Source: Adiantum capillus-veneris (Eukaryota; Streptophyta; Polypodiopsida; Polypodiales; Pteridaceae). From it: a DNA stretch of 64,000 bases. Positions 52,990 through 54,703 of the stretch are shown here, in pieces. Where the stretch lies: positions 49,545,122 to 49,609,121 of the forward strand of contig CM043959.1 of NCBI GenBank assembly GCA_014529385.2. The letters run 5' to 3'. The translations under genes were made by a program, and so were the position numbers. Below the pieces are notes generated by a model, which did no database searches, was not told the DNA's origin, and saw only the letters and a program-made list of their open reading frames with translations. The stretch's first letter is position 1; each line of letters opens with the position of its first letter.

Positions 52990-53588
52990 AGAAAAAAAGA
53001 AAAAAGTACTGTTTTATTAAGGCAAACGATGCCATGAAGCATCATCATCCTAGGTTGACTATGCATATGACTTACAAATGGGTCTTCACAAACACAAATG
53101 ATGGCTTACACCAACAATTCTTGGCTTAAGCCTAAGCTTTTCGCAAATGGGCAAATGTTGAAATTTCTCTGAGGAGAAAATAAAATAGAACCCCTTCTCT
53201 CACCTTTTGGTACTGTTTTCCTATCTTTGTCTTGTTGTTCGAGTGGGTAAGTAATCTTTCTGTATTTTGTAATGTTCTTTGTCCCGCTCTTTGCAAAGCA
53301 TGTTATCAGACTAAGAGGTTTGTTTACTATCTACAGTTTGTATCGAATTCTCTGCGAGATCCAAGCATACAATTTACACTTGTAGCTCCTGGGCTATCGA
53401 GAAAACAAGCTATACCAGCTTTTGCAGAGGGTCCGGCAAAGATTCCAACATTGGAGGAAGCCGACTTGGTTCCAGCTGTGTTGGTCAAGTTTCAGTGTGA
53501 AGAATCCGATTCCTTGACATTTACAGGGCTTCACCCTGACATTCTTGTAGGGATCGAGCCGTTGTCGTCAACGACATTACCTTGTTAG
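1203..53588 (+). CDS. PUX2: Plant UBX domain-containing protein 2 (PUX2-like), three coding exons with a 50.5-kb intron
   Basis: Join 1203-2378, 2508-2786, 53337-53588; 568 aa. The N-terminus ([10 protein letters not shown]..) and overall order match plant PUX2, a non-core adaptor of the AAA-ATPase CDC48/p97. Visible parts: a low-complexity Ser/Gln/Pro linker (residues 20-200), a C2HC/UBZ-like finger (C225, C228, H241, C245), a PUB domain (about 265-375, core near [11 protein letters not shown] and [11 protein letters not shown]), a charged helix (about 420-455) and a UBX domain (about 455-540, starting near [13 protein letters not shown]). PUB and UBX domains of this family contact CDC48. 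Both introns are GT-AG and phase 0. The junction [14 protein letters not shown] restores an uninterrupted UBX fold at the same point as in Arabidopsis PUX2, which is strong evidence that exon 3 lies 50 kb away. At 568 aa it is longer than the Arabidopsis protein (about 460 aa), mostly in the N-terminal linker. Confidence 0.9.
2379..2507 (+). other. PUX2-like intron 1 (129 bp, in frame)
   Basis: Donor GTAAGT at 2379 and acceptor TTGCAG ending at 2507. The length is divisible by three and has no stop, so reading straight through adds 43 residues. The family protein runs directly from ..DRQ to VRVF, which shows that these bases are removed. A retained-intron isoform would stay in frame. Confidence 0.88.
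2508..2786 (+). CDS. PUX2: PUX2-like exon 2 (residues 393-485)
   Basis: Encodes [20 protein letters not shown].., a helical charged segment and the first strands of the UBX domain ([17 protein letters not shown]). It ends after the codon for E485 (AIYE) with donor GTTGGT at 2787, a weaker donor than exon 1's. If this donor is missed the frame runs on to a stop at 2940-2942 and the UBX domain is cut after its first half. Confidence 0.88.
2772..3118 (+). repeat. Tandem duplication spanning the exon 2 end and its splice donor
   Basis: Copy 1 (2772-2939) and copy 2 (2943-3118) are two diverged copies of about 170 bp. Each contains the last 14 or so nucleotides of exon 2, the GAG|GTTGGT donor and the start of intron 2. 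Copy 2 therefore carries a duplicate donor at 2958. Differences between the copies are scattered substitutions and small indels. Confidence 0.9.
3183..4348 (-). repeat. Element A 3' LTR
   Basis: 1166 bp, starting TGTAAGGTGCAGCGG and ending GTGCACGTGACA on the plus strand. The same ends recur in elements B, C, D and J. It contains the scattered AAAACGCT motif and a reversed TATA box (cttatatat, near 4040). Confidence 0.88.
5026..5081. repeat. (GA)n expansion inside the element B 3' LTR
   Basis: Other copies of this LTR have the short sequence ctgagactgagagatagagagag at this place; here it has grown to about 28 GA units. The microsatellite therefore expanded after insertion or in the source copy. 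Confidence 0.9.
5460..6637 (-). repeat. Element C 3' LTR
   Basis: Carries a reversed TATA box (cttatatatt, near 6315) and many degenerate copies of GCTGAAAACGCT across 5800-6230. Near-identity to 8549-9728 marks a fairly young insertion. Confidence 0.85.
6638..7480 (-). pseudogene. Element C second conserved frame (unknown function)
   Basis: The minus strand carries broken segments alignable with elements A and [71 protein letters not shown]. The segment ends near the PPT at FEKEG. I do not recognise a domain. Recurrence of the same residues in three copies suggests past coding use; stops and shifts show this copy is dead. Confidence 0.5.
7543..8314 (-). pseudogene. Element C gag-like protein with His/Asp-rich tail
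   Basis: N-terminal part (8314-8015): KSNLGVS..PRGAP, a basic stretch and [13 protein letters not shown] repeats. After a frame change (8106-7543) come the motif [12 protein letters not shown], the Pro-rich [15 protein letters not shown], a charged coiled coil ([19 protein letters not shown]) and a tail of HD/LHED repeats. It lacks the CCHC knuckle. Function unknown; a structural Gag-like role is inferred from position after the PBS. Confidence 0.6.
8549..9728 (-). repeat. Element C 5' LTR
   Basis: Starts TGTAAGGTGCAACGG immediately after the reversed PBS with a 1-nt spacer and ends GTGTCACGTGACA. Same length and motifs as the 3' copy. Confidence 0.87.
10369..11184 (-). pseudogene. Element B second conserved frame (unknown function)
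   Basis: The longest copy of this segment (10603-11184) is open for 193 codons. It shares [69 protein letters not shown] and [15 protein letters not shown] with A and C. It begins in a different frame from the His/Asp ORF it overlaps; the same frame change falls after RSKE in A, B and C. No known domain recognised. The remaining bases to the PPT at 10369 are degenerate. Confidence 0.5.
11084..11982 (-). CDS. Element B His/Asp-repeat gag-like protein
   Basis: Main frame 11950-11084 (288 codons), with an overlapping upstream frame (11982-11647) holding the basic start. Order: [12 protein letters not shown] basic repeats; [12 protein letters not shown]; Pro-rich [16 protein letters not shown]; a long coiled coil of Arg/Glu/Lys heptads (roughly residues 100-170); then near-perfect repeats of [13 protein letters not shown] followed by [15 protein letters not shown]. 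The ordered parts suggest a self-assembling particle protein with a possible metal-binding tail; that is inference. No homology recognised. A single frame break separates the basic start from the rest. Confidence 0.6.
12102..12843. mobile_element. 742-bp hAT-like non-autonomous DNA element with CGTACG-rich ends
   Basis: Flanked by a perfect 8-bp duplication ATGAGTGA (12094-12101 and 12844-12851). Element C shows the empty site (caatgagtgaaaagagg near 8358). The ends are imperfect inverted repeats (CAAGGTTGTCCACG against CATAGTTGACACG). Dense CGTACG/GTACGT repeats fill both subterminal regions (12118-12180 and 12745-12832), typical of transposase-binding arrays in hAT elements. No transposase is encoded. 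A T/GT-rich tract follows at 12194-12220, and the MITE at 12466 is nested within it. Confidence 0.82.
12466..12669. mobile_element. 204-bp hAT-type MITE nested in the 742-bp element
   Basis: Perfect 8-bp duplication GTACTAAG (12458-12465 and 12670-12677). Terminal inverted repeats CAGTGTTAGAAA and, on the other strand, CAGGGCTAGAAA differ at two of 12 positions. The interior is AT-rich with several CCGGTT/ACCGGC motifs near the ends. No coding capacity. Confidence 0.88.
13033..14198 (-). repeat. Element B 5' LTR
   Basis: 1166 bp, TGTTAGGTGCAACGG to GTGCACGTGGCA, preceded by reversed PBS gctctgatacca (13020-13031). The terminal palindrome has a substitution (TGGCA for TGACA). Confidence 0.87.
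14149..14663 (-). pseudogene. Element A His/Asp-repeat region and second-frame remnant
   Basis: Frame 14663-14385 reads [13 protein letters not shown].. then [21 protein letters not shown] and [10 protein letters not shown], the same tail as in B. The adjoining frame (14388-14149) starts [18 protein letters not shown] like the second ORF of B and C. Both are cut short where B inserted. Confidence 0.6.
14665..15208 (-). pseudogene. Element A retropepsin-like aspartic protease
   Basis: Reads [20 protein letters not shown], with catalytic triad DSG, then [20 protein letters not shown], the flap-distal hydrophobic-hydrophobic-Gly-like motif in degenerate form. It is continuous with the CCHC segment at 17774-17960 once element D is removed. 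The protease runs directly into the His/Asp region ([12 protein letters not shown]), so RT, RNase H and integrase are missing at the point where a gypsy pol would continue. Confidence 0.75.
14697..14820. repeat. Short local duplication in element A pol
   Basis: The phrase cacattagaaatgagaga is repeated back to back around 14660-14700 and a related block containing gacaatgggagagtcacttt recurs at about 14725 and 14815. This duplicates the end of the protease reading (SDSPIII.. and [10 protein letters not shown]). Confidence 0.6.
15209..16440 (+). repeat. Element D LTR 1
   Basis: 1232 bp, TGTCACGTGACACATCC to TTGCACCTAATA. Flanked on both sides by GGGAC (15204-15208 and 16441-16445). A TATA box (tatataag) lies at 15534-15541, placing the U3/R boundary about 30 bp downstream. 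Eight AGCGTTTT motifs lie between 15625 and 16075. Opposite in orientation to its host A. Confidence 0.9.
15534..15541 (+). promoter_or_regulatory. TATA box of element D LTR 1
   Basis: tatataag in an AT-rich context 325 bp from the LTR start. The same sequence is conserved in LTR 2 (near 16854), in J (near 50033) and, reversed, in A, B and C, so it is the likely LTR promoter. Confidence 0.7.
16441..16543 (+). other. Filler between the two D LTRs: copied host flank plus PPT
   Basis: The first 71 bp (gggacacacgagtg.. to ..gatgggttc) repeat the host sequence that begins again at 17774 to the right of LTR 2, apart from a 10-bp difference. The remaining 32 bp (agtaccagtatctcac.. ctttgaaaaggagggga) are the family's polypurine tract and its flank. 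No PBS or coding region is left. Confidence 0.88.
16544..17773 (+). repeat. Element D LTR 2
   Basis: 1230 bp, TGTCACGTGACAC to CTGCACCTAACA, directly after the PPT and followed by GGGAC (17774-17778). Very similar to LTR 1 along its whole length, with scattered substitutions. Confidence 0.9.
17774..17960 (-). pseudogene. Element A CCHC zinc-knuckle fragment of gag
   Basis: Reads [20 protein letters not shown], a complete C-x2-C-x4-H-x4-C knuckle, then [15 protein letters not shown] and ENTRVS, which joins the protease frame at 15208 when element D is excised. Upstream (higher coordinates) it stops at the junction with element E near 17960. Confidence 0.75.
17963..18837 (-). pseudogene. Element E reverse transcriptase (partial)
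   Basis: Recognisable RT blocks in shifting frames: [74 protein letters not shown] and [15 protein letters not shown], the catalytic DD box. Ends at DVRSFFGL, at the border to the RNase H connection, where homology is cut. Gypsy family, chromovirus-like by motif. Confidence 0.85.
18898..19264 (-). pseudogene. Element E aspartic protease with a DPG motif
   Basis: Reads [20 protein letters not shown], then after a shift [20 protein letters not shown], the typical gypsy PR end (D-ILGMPW). The catalytic triad position carries Asp-Pro-Gly (codons at 19226-19234) where retropepsins normally have DSG or DTG. Confidence 0.75.
19280..20128 (-). pseudogene. Element E gag body and degenerate knuckle
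   Basis: Segments typical of a Retrotrans_gag domain: [42 protein letters not shown] and [20 protein letters not shown], spread over several frames. The zinc-knuckle area near 19400 is only suggested ([18 protein letters not shown], broken). Interrupted at 20128 by the F solo LTR. Confidence 0.65.
20413..21055 (-). repeat. Element G 3' LTR
   Basis: TGTAACAGACTTGGAC to CACTTTGTGACA. Contains a 60-bp (TC)n run at 20786-20845 and several 'ttagggttt' repeats (20960-21030) close to its end. Confidence 0.9.
21658..22014 (-). pseudogene. Element G integrase C-terminus and chromodomain
   Basis: Reads [35 protein letters not shown], then [20 protein letters not shown], the chromodomain with its aromatic residues (F..W). 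This C-terminal module directs chromoviruses to particular chromatin. Intact over 118 codons. Confidence 0.88.
22015..22920 (-). pseudogene. Element G integrase (zinc finger and core, frameshifted)
   Basis: HHCC finger ([17 protein letters not shown]), then [14 protein letters not shown], holding the first catalytic Asp, [20 protein letters not shown] with the second, and TDRQFEIAN with the Glu in a variant of TDGQTERVN. The frame changes at about 22560 and again near 22200. Confidence 0.82.
23085..23657 (-). pseudogene. Element G RNase H
   Basis: Contains [20 protein letters not shown] (connection), [20 protein letters not shown] (first Asp region), [20 protein letters not shown] (Glu) and [14 protein letters not shown] (Asp). 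190 open codons, so this part is well kept. Confidence 0.85.
23658..24161 (-). pseudogene. Element G reverse transcriptase
   Basis: [80 protein letters not shown] and [18 protein letters not shown] frame break lies near 23830 between the KTAF and FGL motifs. The catalytic box is FFDD where YLDD is commoner. Confidence 0.85.
24380..24730 (-). pseudogene. Element G protease, catalytic triplet lost
   Basis: Downstream residues [19 protein letters not shown] and the end [12 protein letters not shown] identify a retropepsin. At the active site the best frame reads [11 protein letters not shown], so the catalytic Asp is replaced and a 1-nt shift separates it from the rest. Such a protease would not be active. 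Confidence 0.65.
24731..25484 (-). pseudogene. Element G gag body with damaged zinc knuckle
   Basis: Frame 25484-25011: [54 protein letters not shown], a standard Retrotrans_gag domain. Frame 25066-24746: basic linker then [19 protein letters not shown], a CCHC knuckle whose second Cys is Tyr and whose His context is changed. Confidence 0.8.
25485..26429 (-). pseudogene. Element G gag N-terminal region (Lys/Ser-rich)
   Basis: Frame 26190-25681: 169 codons beginning [20 protein letters not shown], with long Lys-rich stretches and a Ser/Asp run ([20 protein letters not shown]). A frame change at about 25680 leads into the gag body. Function of this basic/serine-rich N-terminus is unknown; low complexity limits inference. 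Confidence 0.65.
26381..27016 (-). repeat. Element G 5' LTR
   Basis: TGTAATAGACTTGAAC to CACTTTGTGACA, directly after the reversed PBS. Differs from the 3' LTR by few substitutions and by the (TC)n length (56 bp, 26753-26808). Confidence 0.9.
27361..27850 (-). pseudogene. Element E gag N-terminus
   Basis: The minus strand reads [69 protein letters not shown], a Ser/Lys-rich gag start. Joining 27361 to 20128 across the TATCC duplication continues into [16 protein letters not shown] after one frame change. Next to it lies E's PBS (gctttgatacc, 27857-27867). Confidence 0.6.
27868..28299 (-). repeat. Element H 3' LTR with about 24-nt internal repeats
   Basis: TGTAAGGATTCTAGTCGC to CACAATCGTGACA. 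Positions 28010-28215 are an array of imperfect units resembling ggcgaagaggcatgtctttt, roughly ten in a row. The reversed TATA-like element (ttttatagg) is near 28003-28012. Confidence 0.92.
28300..29907 (-). pseudogene. Element H integrase with chromodomain-like C-terminus
   Basis: Open for 490 codons. HHCC finger ([20 protein letters not shown]), catalytic core Asp ([11 protein letters not shown]), Asp ([14 protein letters not shown]) and Glu ([18 protein letters not shown]), GPY/F-type module ([20 protein letters not shown]), then [16 protein letters not shown] and TEFLVK. A TAG at 28435-28437 ends the frame. The reading beyond it ([26 protein letters not shown]) is the rest of a chromodomain, so one nonsense change truncates it. 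Confidence 0.9.
29904..30413 (-). pseudogene. Element H RNase H
   Basis: [20 protein letters not shown] (connection), [40 protein letters not shown] and [14 protein letters not shown], with the Asp-Glu-Asp residues in place. One frame change at about 29905 separates it from INT, and a stop near 30415 separates it from RT. Confidence 0.9.
30414..31133 (-). pseudogene. Element H reverse transcriptase
   Basis: Complete set of gypsy RT blocks: [93 protein letters not shown] and [19 protein letters not shown] (YLDD active site), ending KKIQVIVD. It is open for 240 codons and ends at a TAG before the motif [15 protein letters not shown]. Confidence 0.92.
31094..31906 (-). pseudogene. Element H protease region
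   Basis: Reads [20 protein letters not shown], then [19 protein letters not shown] (catalytic DSG) and [20 protein letters not shown]. Open for 271 codons. It overlaps the gag frame by about 140 nt in another frame and meets the RT frame after a shift near 31140. Whether the gag/PR offset is programmed frameshifting or decay cannot be decided here. Confidence 0.88.
31765..32982 (-). CDS. Element H Gag (capsid domain and zinc knuckle)
   Basis: 405 open codons. Retrotrans_gag core: [60 protein letters not shown] and [20 protein letters not shown]. Gln/Ser/Asn-rich spacer, then [19 protein letters not shown], a C-x2-C-x4-H-x4-C-type knuckle with slight spacing variation. Two in-frame stops separate it from the open region 33049-33732 upstream, which is in the same frame. 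Confidence 0.88.
   Translation of the reverse strand: MSVLQEALSTGLASMTARLDVLQAFSSLRTQPATHSVSSVAESVPEQVDAPEPKVDNPELKYLFKIINTTQKKKIDAKLPETYNGCRDKRVLDHWLFKMEVYFSNTDLIESKKVALASSLLKDTAFLWWRRRIKDGKITATWDKFRHVLCKAFEPANADFHARSSLRRLSQTGSLAAYISEFQKLTLEIETLSPSDKLHSFVDGFEPSLRDDVHKFNPATLDAAIAPVEHLGDNRRPLRSFLPGDRVSNSASPSQRNYQGQGGQNQRSFSEAHSSRQYSAGQTSFQPQSSGQATTSKASSSANNQNRRNNRPNHRRNGRRDFRSNTSSGQQSSSSAPSTSNSNRTGLCTICHGDHRWYECPKKPNPSNPRQNPHIKTTIAEPIHSQPPVPDKGNRQHVVFEFPRL
33049..33732 (-). CDS. Element H upstream open region (N-terminal extension of Gag or separate ORF0)
   Basis: From the ATG at 33732 it encodes an acidic, Pro/Glu-rich N-terminus ([38 protein letters not shown]), then a folded-looking segment ([58 protein letters not shown]) and an acidic end. 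It ends at TGA (33049-33051). The 22 codons between this stop and Gag's start are in the same frame and have only one more stop, so it may be the lost N-terminal half of a long Gag. No known domain recognised. Confidence 0.65.
   Translation of the reverse strand: MEDDALDVPVNFLSYIDEVPEEILPENPPPAPEVIIIPDTPEAEPVPEPEPSFEPEVILISESPSPVPVPEERQVPDFIPAPEPAPVPALQPAVLPQNYLVYVTHRHASRSQGWVVWHIIVTCEPLHLPHYEHILSRYPHLAYSLTECRMDSVNDIISQQPLVWVHSELQLPDYTPLMPDNTPIDEVEDIEDSDLGPDFLEEWDAASAAASPFYGNHTSPTSPRYSL
34391..34822 (-). repeat. Element H 5' LTR
   Basis: 432 bp, same ends as the 3' copy, adjacent to the reversed PBS gctttgatacca and followed by target duplication ATACC. Confidence 0.92.
34830..36100 (-). repeat. 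Element E 5' LTR (right limit uncertain)
   Basis: Begins TGTCAAAACGGGAGCGC one to two bases after E's reconstituted PBS (ATACC + ac). It contains a C-rich run (34947-34968), a reversed AT-rich promoter-like patch and a long minus-strand open stretch (35548-35027) with no recognisable domain. No second copy exists in the window, so the end is estimated. Confidence 0.6.
36100..36502. repeat. Degenerate fragment of an A-family LTR
   Basis: Repeated gctgaaaacgct/aaaacgctg motifs (36185-36310) and a diverged gtgctccttccctttaggaag end near 36440 resemble the middle and end of the A/B/C LTR. Too diverged to define borders. Confidence 0.5.
36503..37070 (+). repeat. Family F LTR (element F1 5' LTR)
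   Basis: Starts with (cg)TCACAAACTGTTGAC and ends CCGTCTTGTGACA, followed by the PBS tggtatcaaagc (37072-37083). About 568 bp. Same family as the solo LTR in E, in the opposite orientation. Confidence 0.85.
37071..38440 (+). pseudogene. Element F1 leader and gag pseudogene
   Basis: After the PBS the Pro-rich segment [20 protein letters not shown] and [20 protein letters not shown] is open at 37384-37713. Gag blocks such as [17 protein letters not shown] and [17 protein letters not shown] (zinc knuckle with CCHC spacing, near 38307-38360) follow in other frames. Numerous stops. Parallel to 40828-42170. Confidence 0.7.
38441..38652 (+). repeat. 3' half of a family F LTR joined directly to F1 gag
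   Basis: At 38441 the gag sequence (..ctgctaagagag) switches to mid-LTR sequence (tctggagtaccggcttgtac) and continues to GTCTTGTGACA at 38652 and a second PBS tggtatcagagc (38654-38665). The missing 5' half shows a recombination or deletion joining two F copies. Confidence 0.82.
38696..39128 (+). repeat. Element K 5' LTR
   Basis: Contains the forward version of the H-type repeat array (ctcttcgcc..., 38805-38960), a TATA-like tcctatataagg (38970-38981) and an end identical in plan to H. Confidence 0.85.
40196..40657 (+). CDS. Element K open frame of unknown function
   Basis: 154 codons, opening with a non-ATG start as seen here. Basic and Gln/Ser-rich ([18 protein letters not shown]) with a more ordered end ([37 protein letters not shown]). 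No domain recognised. It lies where H has its extended Gag, but I saw no clear similarity; could be a Gag remnant or chance. Confidence 0.3.
   Translation: MVDQEEPLKLKASELKFSHPKHGFSETTRHKVPSCEQQKSEHEYSWKWYNSKQTSYRNNRQQKQQHEASKESHLKKKSAISRWTDLVAHISDPSRVLGRERREARQVPPSEPCSTFKSFLSDGGKVEDLLILSLCKRILQRSKRQQLPQPPPS
40828..42236 (+). pseudogene. Element F2 gag pseudogene
   Basis: Second copy of the F gag: [60 protein letters not shown] and [20 protein letters not shown], then [11 protein letters not shown].. at the knuckle (42040-42080). Multiple stops and frameshifts, closely parallel to F1 (37100-38440). Confidence 0.75.
42237..42626 (+). CDS. Element F2 aspartic protease with DPG motif
   Basis: 129 open codons. 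[20 protein letters not shown] holds the active-site position (Asp codon at 42288) as [23 protein letters not shown] is the conserved gypsy PR end. It ends with SEQNLE and a stop 14 nt before the LINE's poly-T. No RT follows anywhere in F2. Confidence 0.82.
   Translation: MCRAYGKVNGFKTLIFFDPGATENFIHAEFLKQMHFDYDAQGGEIEAELATGQTQKVVPLIGALPVTIQNYNGKADFHIMKLGNCDVLLGMPWHDKNDATLQVRNRTITVMQKDKPVVLKVRLSEQNLE
43145..43660 (-). pseudogene. LINE ORF2 zf-RVT C-terminus
   Basis: Reads [40 protein letters not shown] and [16 protein letters not shown]: the Cys/His zinc-binding region (C-x2-C ... H-x3-C) that ends plant LINE ORF2 proteins. Frameshifts separate it from RT. Confidence 0.82.
43661..44798 (-). 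pseudogene. LINE ORF2 region between RT and zf-RVT
   Basis: Frames 44856-44554, 44538-44335 and 44322-43816 carry [40 protein letters not shown] and [17 protein letters not shown], typical thumb/linker sequence of plant LINE RTs (the SLAGR.. and GGLG.. motifs). Broken by a stop and shifts. Confidence 0.75.
44799..45803 (-). CDS. LINE ORF2 reverse transcriptase domain
   Basis: Open for 334 codons. [120 protein letters not shown] and [13 protein letters not shown]: all core blocks including catalytic D ([10 protein letters not shown]) and FADD. Confidence 0.92.
   Translation of the reverse strand: MPCLVTEEMRQRLEMPLHLEKLHTALRALPGGSCPDEDGLTPSFFLEYWDLLGPDLCSAIQYILHTGVMPNSMSEGLIYLIPKEGGSLDEIRQWRPITILNSAYKILAKALSLRIQPLLKSLIHGTQTGFVKERGILDNIFTFWKASALALLHGEDLVILLLDFEKTYDKVDWDFLEGTLRRMGFSDAWIRGVSALYRQAHSQVLLAGGRGDRFMLTRSVGQGCPLAPFLFLFYTEAMSRFLVSQQVGLRGLALPIRGDELLDVEFADDSALYFDGQEANLHTCEQALETFCCASGALINWRKTVASSVGSAPVPDWMPGEGFRWIAPGLQFST
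45804..46085 (-). pseudogene. LINE ORF2 spacer between endonuclease and RT
   Basis: [20 protein letters not shown] and [20 protein letters not shown] match the segment before RT in plant LINEs (GD..SKFFF.., I..EF.. FY..L). A stop (about 45816) interrupts the join to RT. Confidence 0.75.
46086..47146 (-). pseudogene. LINE ORF2 endonuclease (EEP fold)
   Basis: Begins [30 protein letters not shown] (catalytic Glu); [35 protein letters not shown] (GDFN); [12 protein letters not shown] and [18 protein letters not shown] (SDH). Apurinic-like endonuclease nicks the insertion target. Two frameshifts (about 46955 and 46606). Confidence 0.85.
47363..48760 (-). pseudogene. LINE ORF1 (DUF4283-like, CCHC knuckle, Pro/Ser-rich region)
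   Basis: From the 5' side: [19 protein letters not shown] (DUF4283-like), then [40 protein letters not shown], an in-frame TAG (48439-48441), then [19 protein letters not shown] and ARP, a knuckle whose last Cys has become Ala. A Pro-rich tract (coded by the poly-G at 48039-48054) changes frame to 48400-47363, which ends with [20 protein letters not shown] and [21 protein letters not shown]-binding role known for LINE ORF1. Confidence 0.75.
48762..49282 (+). other. Element F2 3' noncoding region and PPT, with short tandem repeats
   Basis: Contains a 62-bp-spaced pair of ctcggcccggac..ttaggttatgc units (48771-48813, 48833-48872) and three 34-bp units (gaaaggagaagctaactcc.. at about 49084, 49118 and 49152). 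The PPT (tcaagaagggaaga) ends at 49282. No RT, RNase H or integrase between protease and PPT apart from the LINE. Confidence 0.7.
49283..49716 (+). repeat. Element F2 3' LTR, left part
   Basis: TGTCACAAACTGCTGACG to cttgtactgtgttgatgca, where element J begins. The expected continuation (atataaagaaataccg) is not found right of J, so the rest was lost. Confidence 0.85.
49717..50784 (+). repeat. Element J 5' LTR
   Basis: 1068 bp, TGACACGTGACTCATCC to CTGCACCTTACA. The terminal palindrome is mutated. TATA box tatataag at about 50033. AGCGTTTT-type motifs recur through 50125-50360. Confidence 0.87.
50915..51433 (+). CDS. Element J gag-like N-terminal region
   Basis: 172 open codons. [60 protein letters not shown], then [20 protein letters not shown] and [14 protein letters not shown]. 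Same protein as in B and C; it stops where the coiled coil should begin (frame closed by TAA, then the element is cut). The true start is not certain. Confidence 0.6.
   Translation: MTGNPRKKGLSSLPLCLFSLIESGPCPWRPANRREVGKSNLGVSARPPRGAPAEKSRTRVKRRSFFNTDCKRKKNLKNLKTPEPQEPQDPQEPKTPRPTRTQVPRELKNPRLQWMAITRSRMYTLHEGGEHGSGEEEFSPPGGFSDPPPSPSTPRIALTPMEAFDKMMMDKK
51511..51831 (-). repeat. Family F LTR fragment, reversed
   Basis: aaaagcttctggtccaaaag to cagcagtttgtgacag; matches 27040-27360 and is the reverse of the F LTR left half at 49283. Joined abruptly to J. Confidence 0.85.
51832..52124 (-). repeat. Degenerate A-family LTR end
   Basis: Shares with LTR A, in order, aatggctaaaa/gtcacttattaat, gttatgcaactac, cttggacatgcacg, ctcacaaagtgccag and the end gtgcacgtgaca (52113-52124). 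Heavily diverged, so an older copy. Confidence 0.65.
52125..52360. other. Intron sequence without recognised features
   Basis: Moderately AT-rich, no clear ORF, repeat or transposon end recognised. Confidence 0.5.
52361..53217 (+). repeat. Duplicated 300-bp intron block flanking an F LTR fragment
   Basis: Block 1 (about 52361-52700) and block 2 (about 52916-53217) share aggaaatttttctatg, a C-run then A-run, gttttattaaggcaaac, aagcatcatcatcctaggtt, gggtcttcacaaacacaaat and gaaatttctc.gaggagaaa. Between them lies a reversed F LTR piece (52700-52912) ending gcaatttgtgaca. Block 2 ends about 120 bp before the exon 3 acceptor. Confidence 0.85.
52700..52912 (-). repeat. Family F LTR fragment near the exon 3 acceptor
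   Basis: ttcccc..tgtgtgtgtgggc, ttggtaggac, agggtttaggccc and ttgacacatcagcaatttgtgaca match the F LTR in reverse orientation, ending at 52912. Confidence 0.82.
53337..53588 (+). CDS. PUX2: PUX2-like exon 3 (residues 486-568)
   Basis: Acceptor TATCTACAG ends at 53336. Reads [18 protein letters not shown], the helix and strand that complete the UBX domain, then [20 protein letters not shown] and [17 protein letters not shown], the conserved PUX2 tail; stop TAG at 53586-53588. The strictly conserved UBX loop Pro lies in KQAIPAF; the FPR triplet of many UBX proteins is not present, as in other PUX2 proteins. Confidence 0.9.
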   Translation, partial: FVSNSLRDPSIQFTLVAPGLSRKQAIPAFAEGPAKIPTLEEADLVPAVLVKFQCEESDSLTFTGLHPDILVGIEPLSSTTLPC

Positions 53589-54080
53589 ATTCCTCGTGTA
53601 TTCAAATTTTCTCAGAAAATAATGATACTTGTACTTGACATTTTGCTTGAAGGGATGCTTATGAGGTATTGGCATGTGATAAAAGATATTTGGCCATTTT
53701 GGCCCATTGTTATACGATTGTCCTAGTGATAGGAGCACGATTTCTCTTTGACGGAAGTGCTTGAAATGGGTGTTCAACTTGAATGCATGACCATTAACCG
53801 GGCTGTTATCTGTGGCCAGGGCTTGAACTCAAAACTGTGGGGCTTAGATCCAGGAGCAAATTGCCATAATGTCGTTATTTGAGAGCTTTTTGATTTCTGT
53901 GAGAATGATCCAAAAAGACCACAATTGAACAAATGAAAGAGACGAAATTGATGTTTCCAAACCATTGTACTATGGAAGAAATGGTTCAATAAATCTATAT
54001 TCTCTCTTTGATACCATGAATTTTCTCTGTCAGTCATGTTATTTATGTTTCAGTGAGAATGAGATCTTATGATTACGGAT

Positions 54081-54083
<3 letters not shown>
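53589..54083 (+). other. PUX2-like 3'UTR and downstream flank
   Basis: AT-rich, with no further ORF of interest. A canonical aataaa lies at 53988-53993, 400 nt after the stop, a plausible poly(A) signal. The transcript end is inferred. Confidence 0.45.
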
Positions 54084-54149
<66 letters not shown>

Positions 54150-54513
54150 TAATTATAATGTCGCAAGAGCAATCCCAAGAGGCCTCAAAGATCTATTGGA
54201 TTCTTGAACCTAAGACTTGATACTCAAGAGGGAATTGGGATAGCCAATCGACCACATGAGAGAGAGAGAGAGATTTTAACGTCATAGGAACAATTTGGGA
54301 TTCCTCAAATATCAAATATCTATTTGATGAGTCTTGAACCCAAGACTTGATACTCCAGAGGCAATTGGGATAGTCAATTTACCACATTTGAGAGAGAGGA
54401 GAGAAGAGATGAGAAGCTCTAATGTTGTGGGAACAATCCCTCGAGACCTCAAAGATCCATCCCACGAGTCTTGAATCCAAGAACTAATACTCTAGAGGGA
54501 AGTGGGATAGCAG

Positions 54514-54579
<66 letters not shown>

Positions 54580-54647
54580 AGAAGAAGATAATTTTAACGT
54601 CGAAGGAAGCTATTACAAGAGACCTCAAAGATCTATTTGATGAGAGT

Positions 54648-54703
<56 letters not shown>

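Larger units (their letters stand above)
2787..53336 (+). other. PUX2-like intron 2, 50,550 bp, filled with nested transposons
   Basis: Donor GTTGGT at 2787, acceptor CTATCTACAG ending at 53336 after a T-rich stretch. Phase 0. Unique-looking intron sequence survives mainly at 2787-3182 and around 52125-52360 and 53218-53336. The rest is assignable to LTR elements, a LINE, hAT-like elements and their duplications. Confidence 0.88.

Noticed and set aside
53232..53588. Independent small gene at exon 3
   Set aside because: The frame before 53337 is intron-like; the coding part is the missing end of the UBX domain joined in phase to exon 2.
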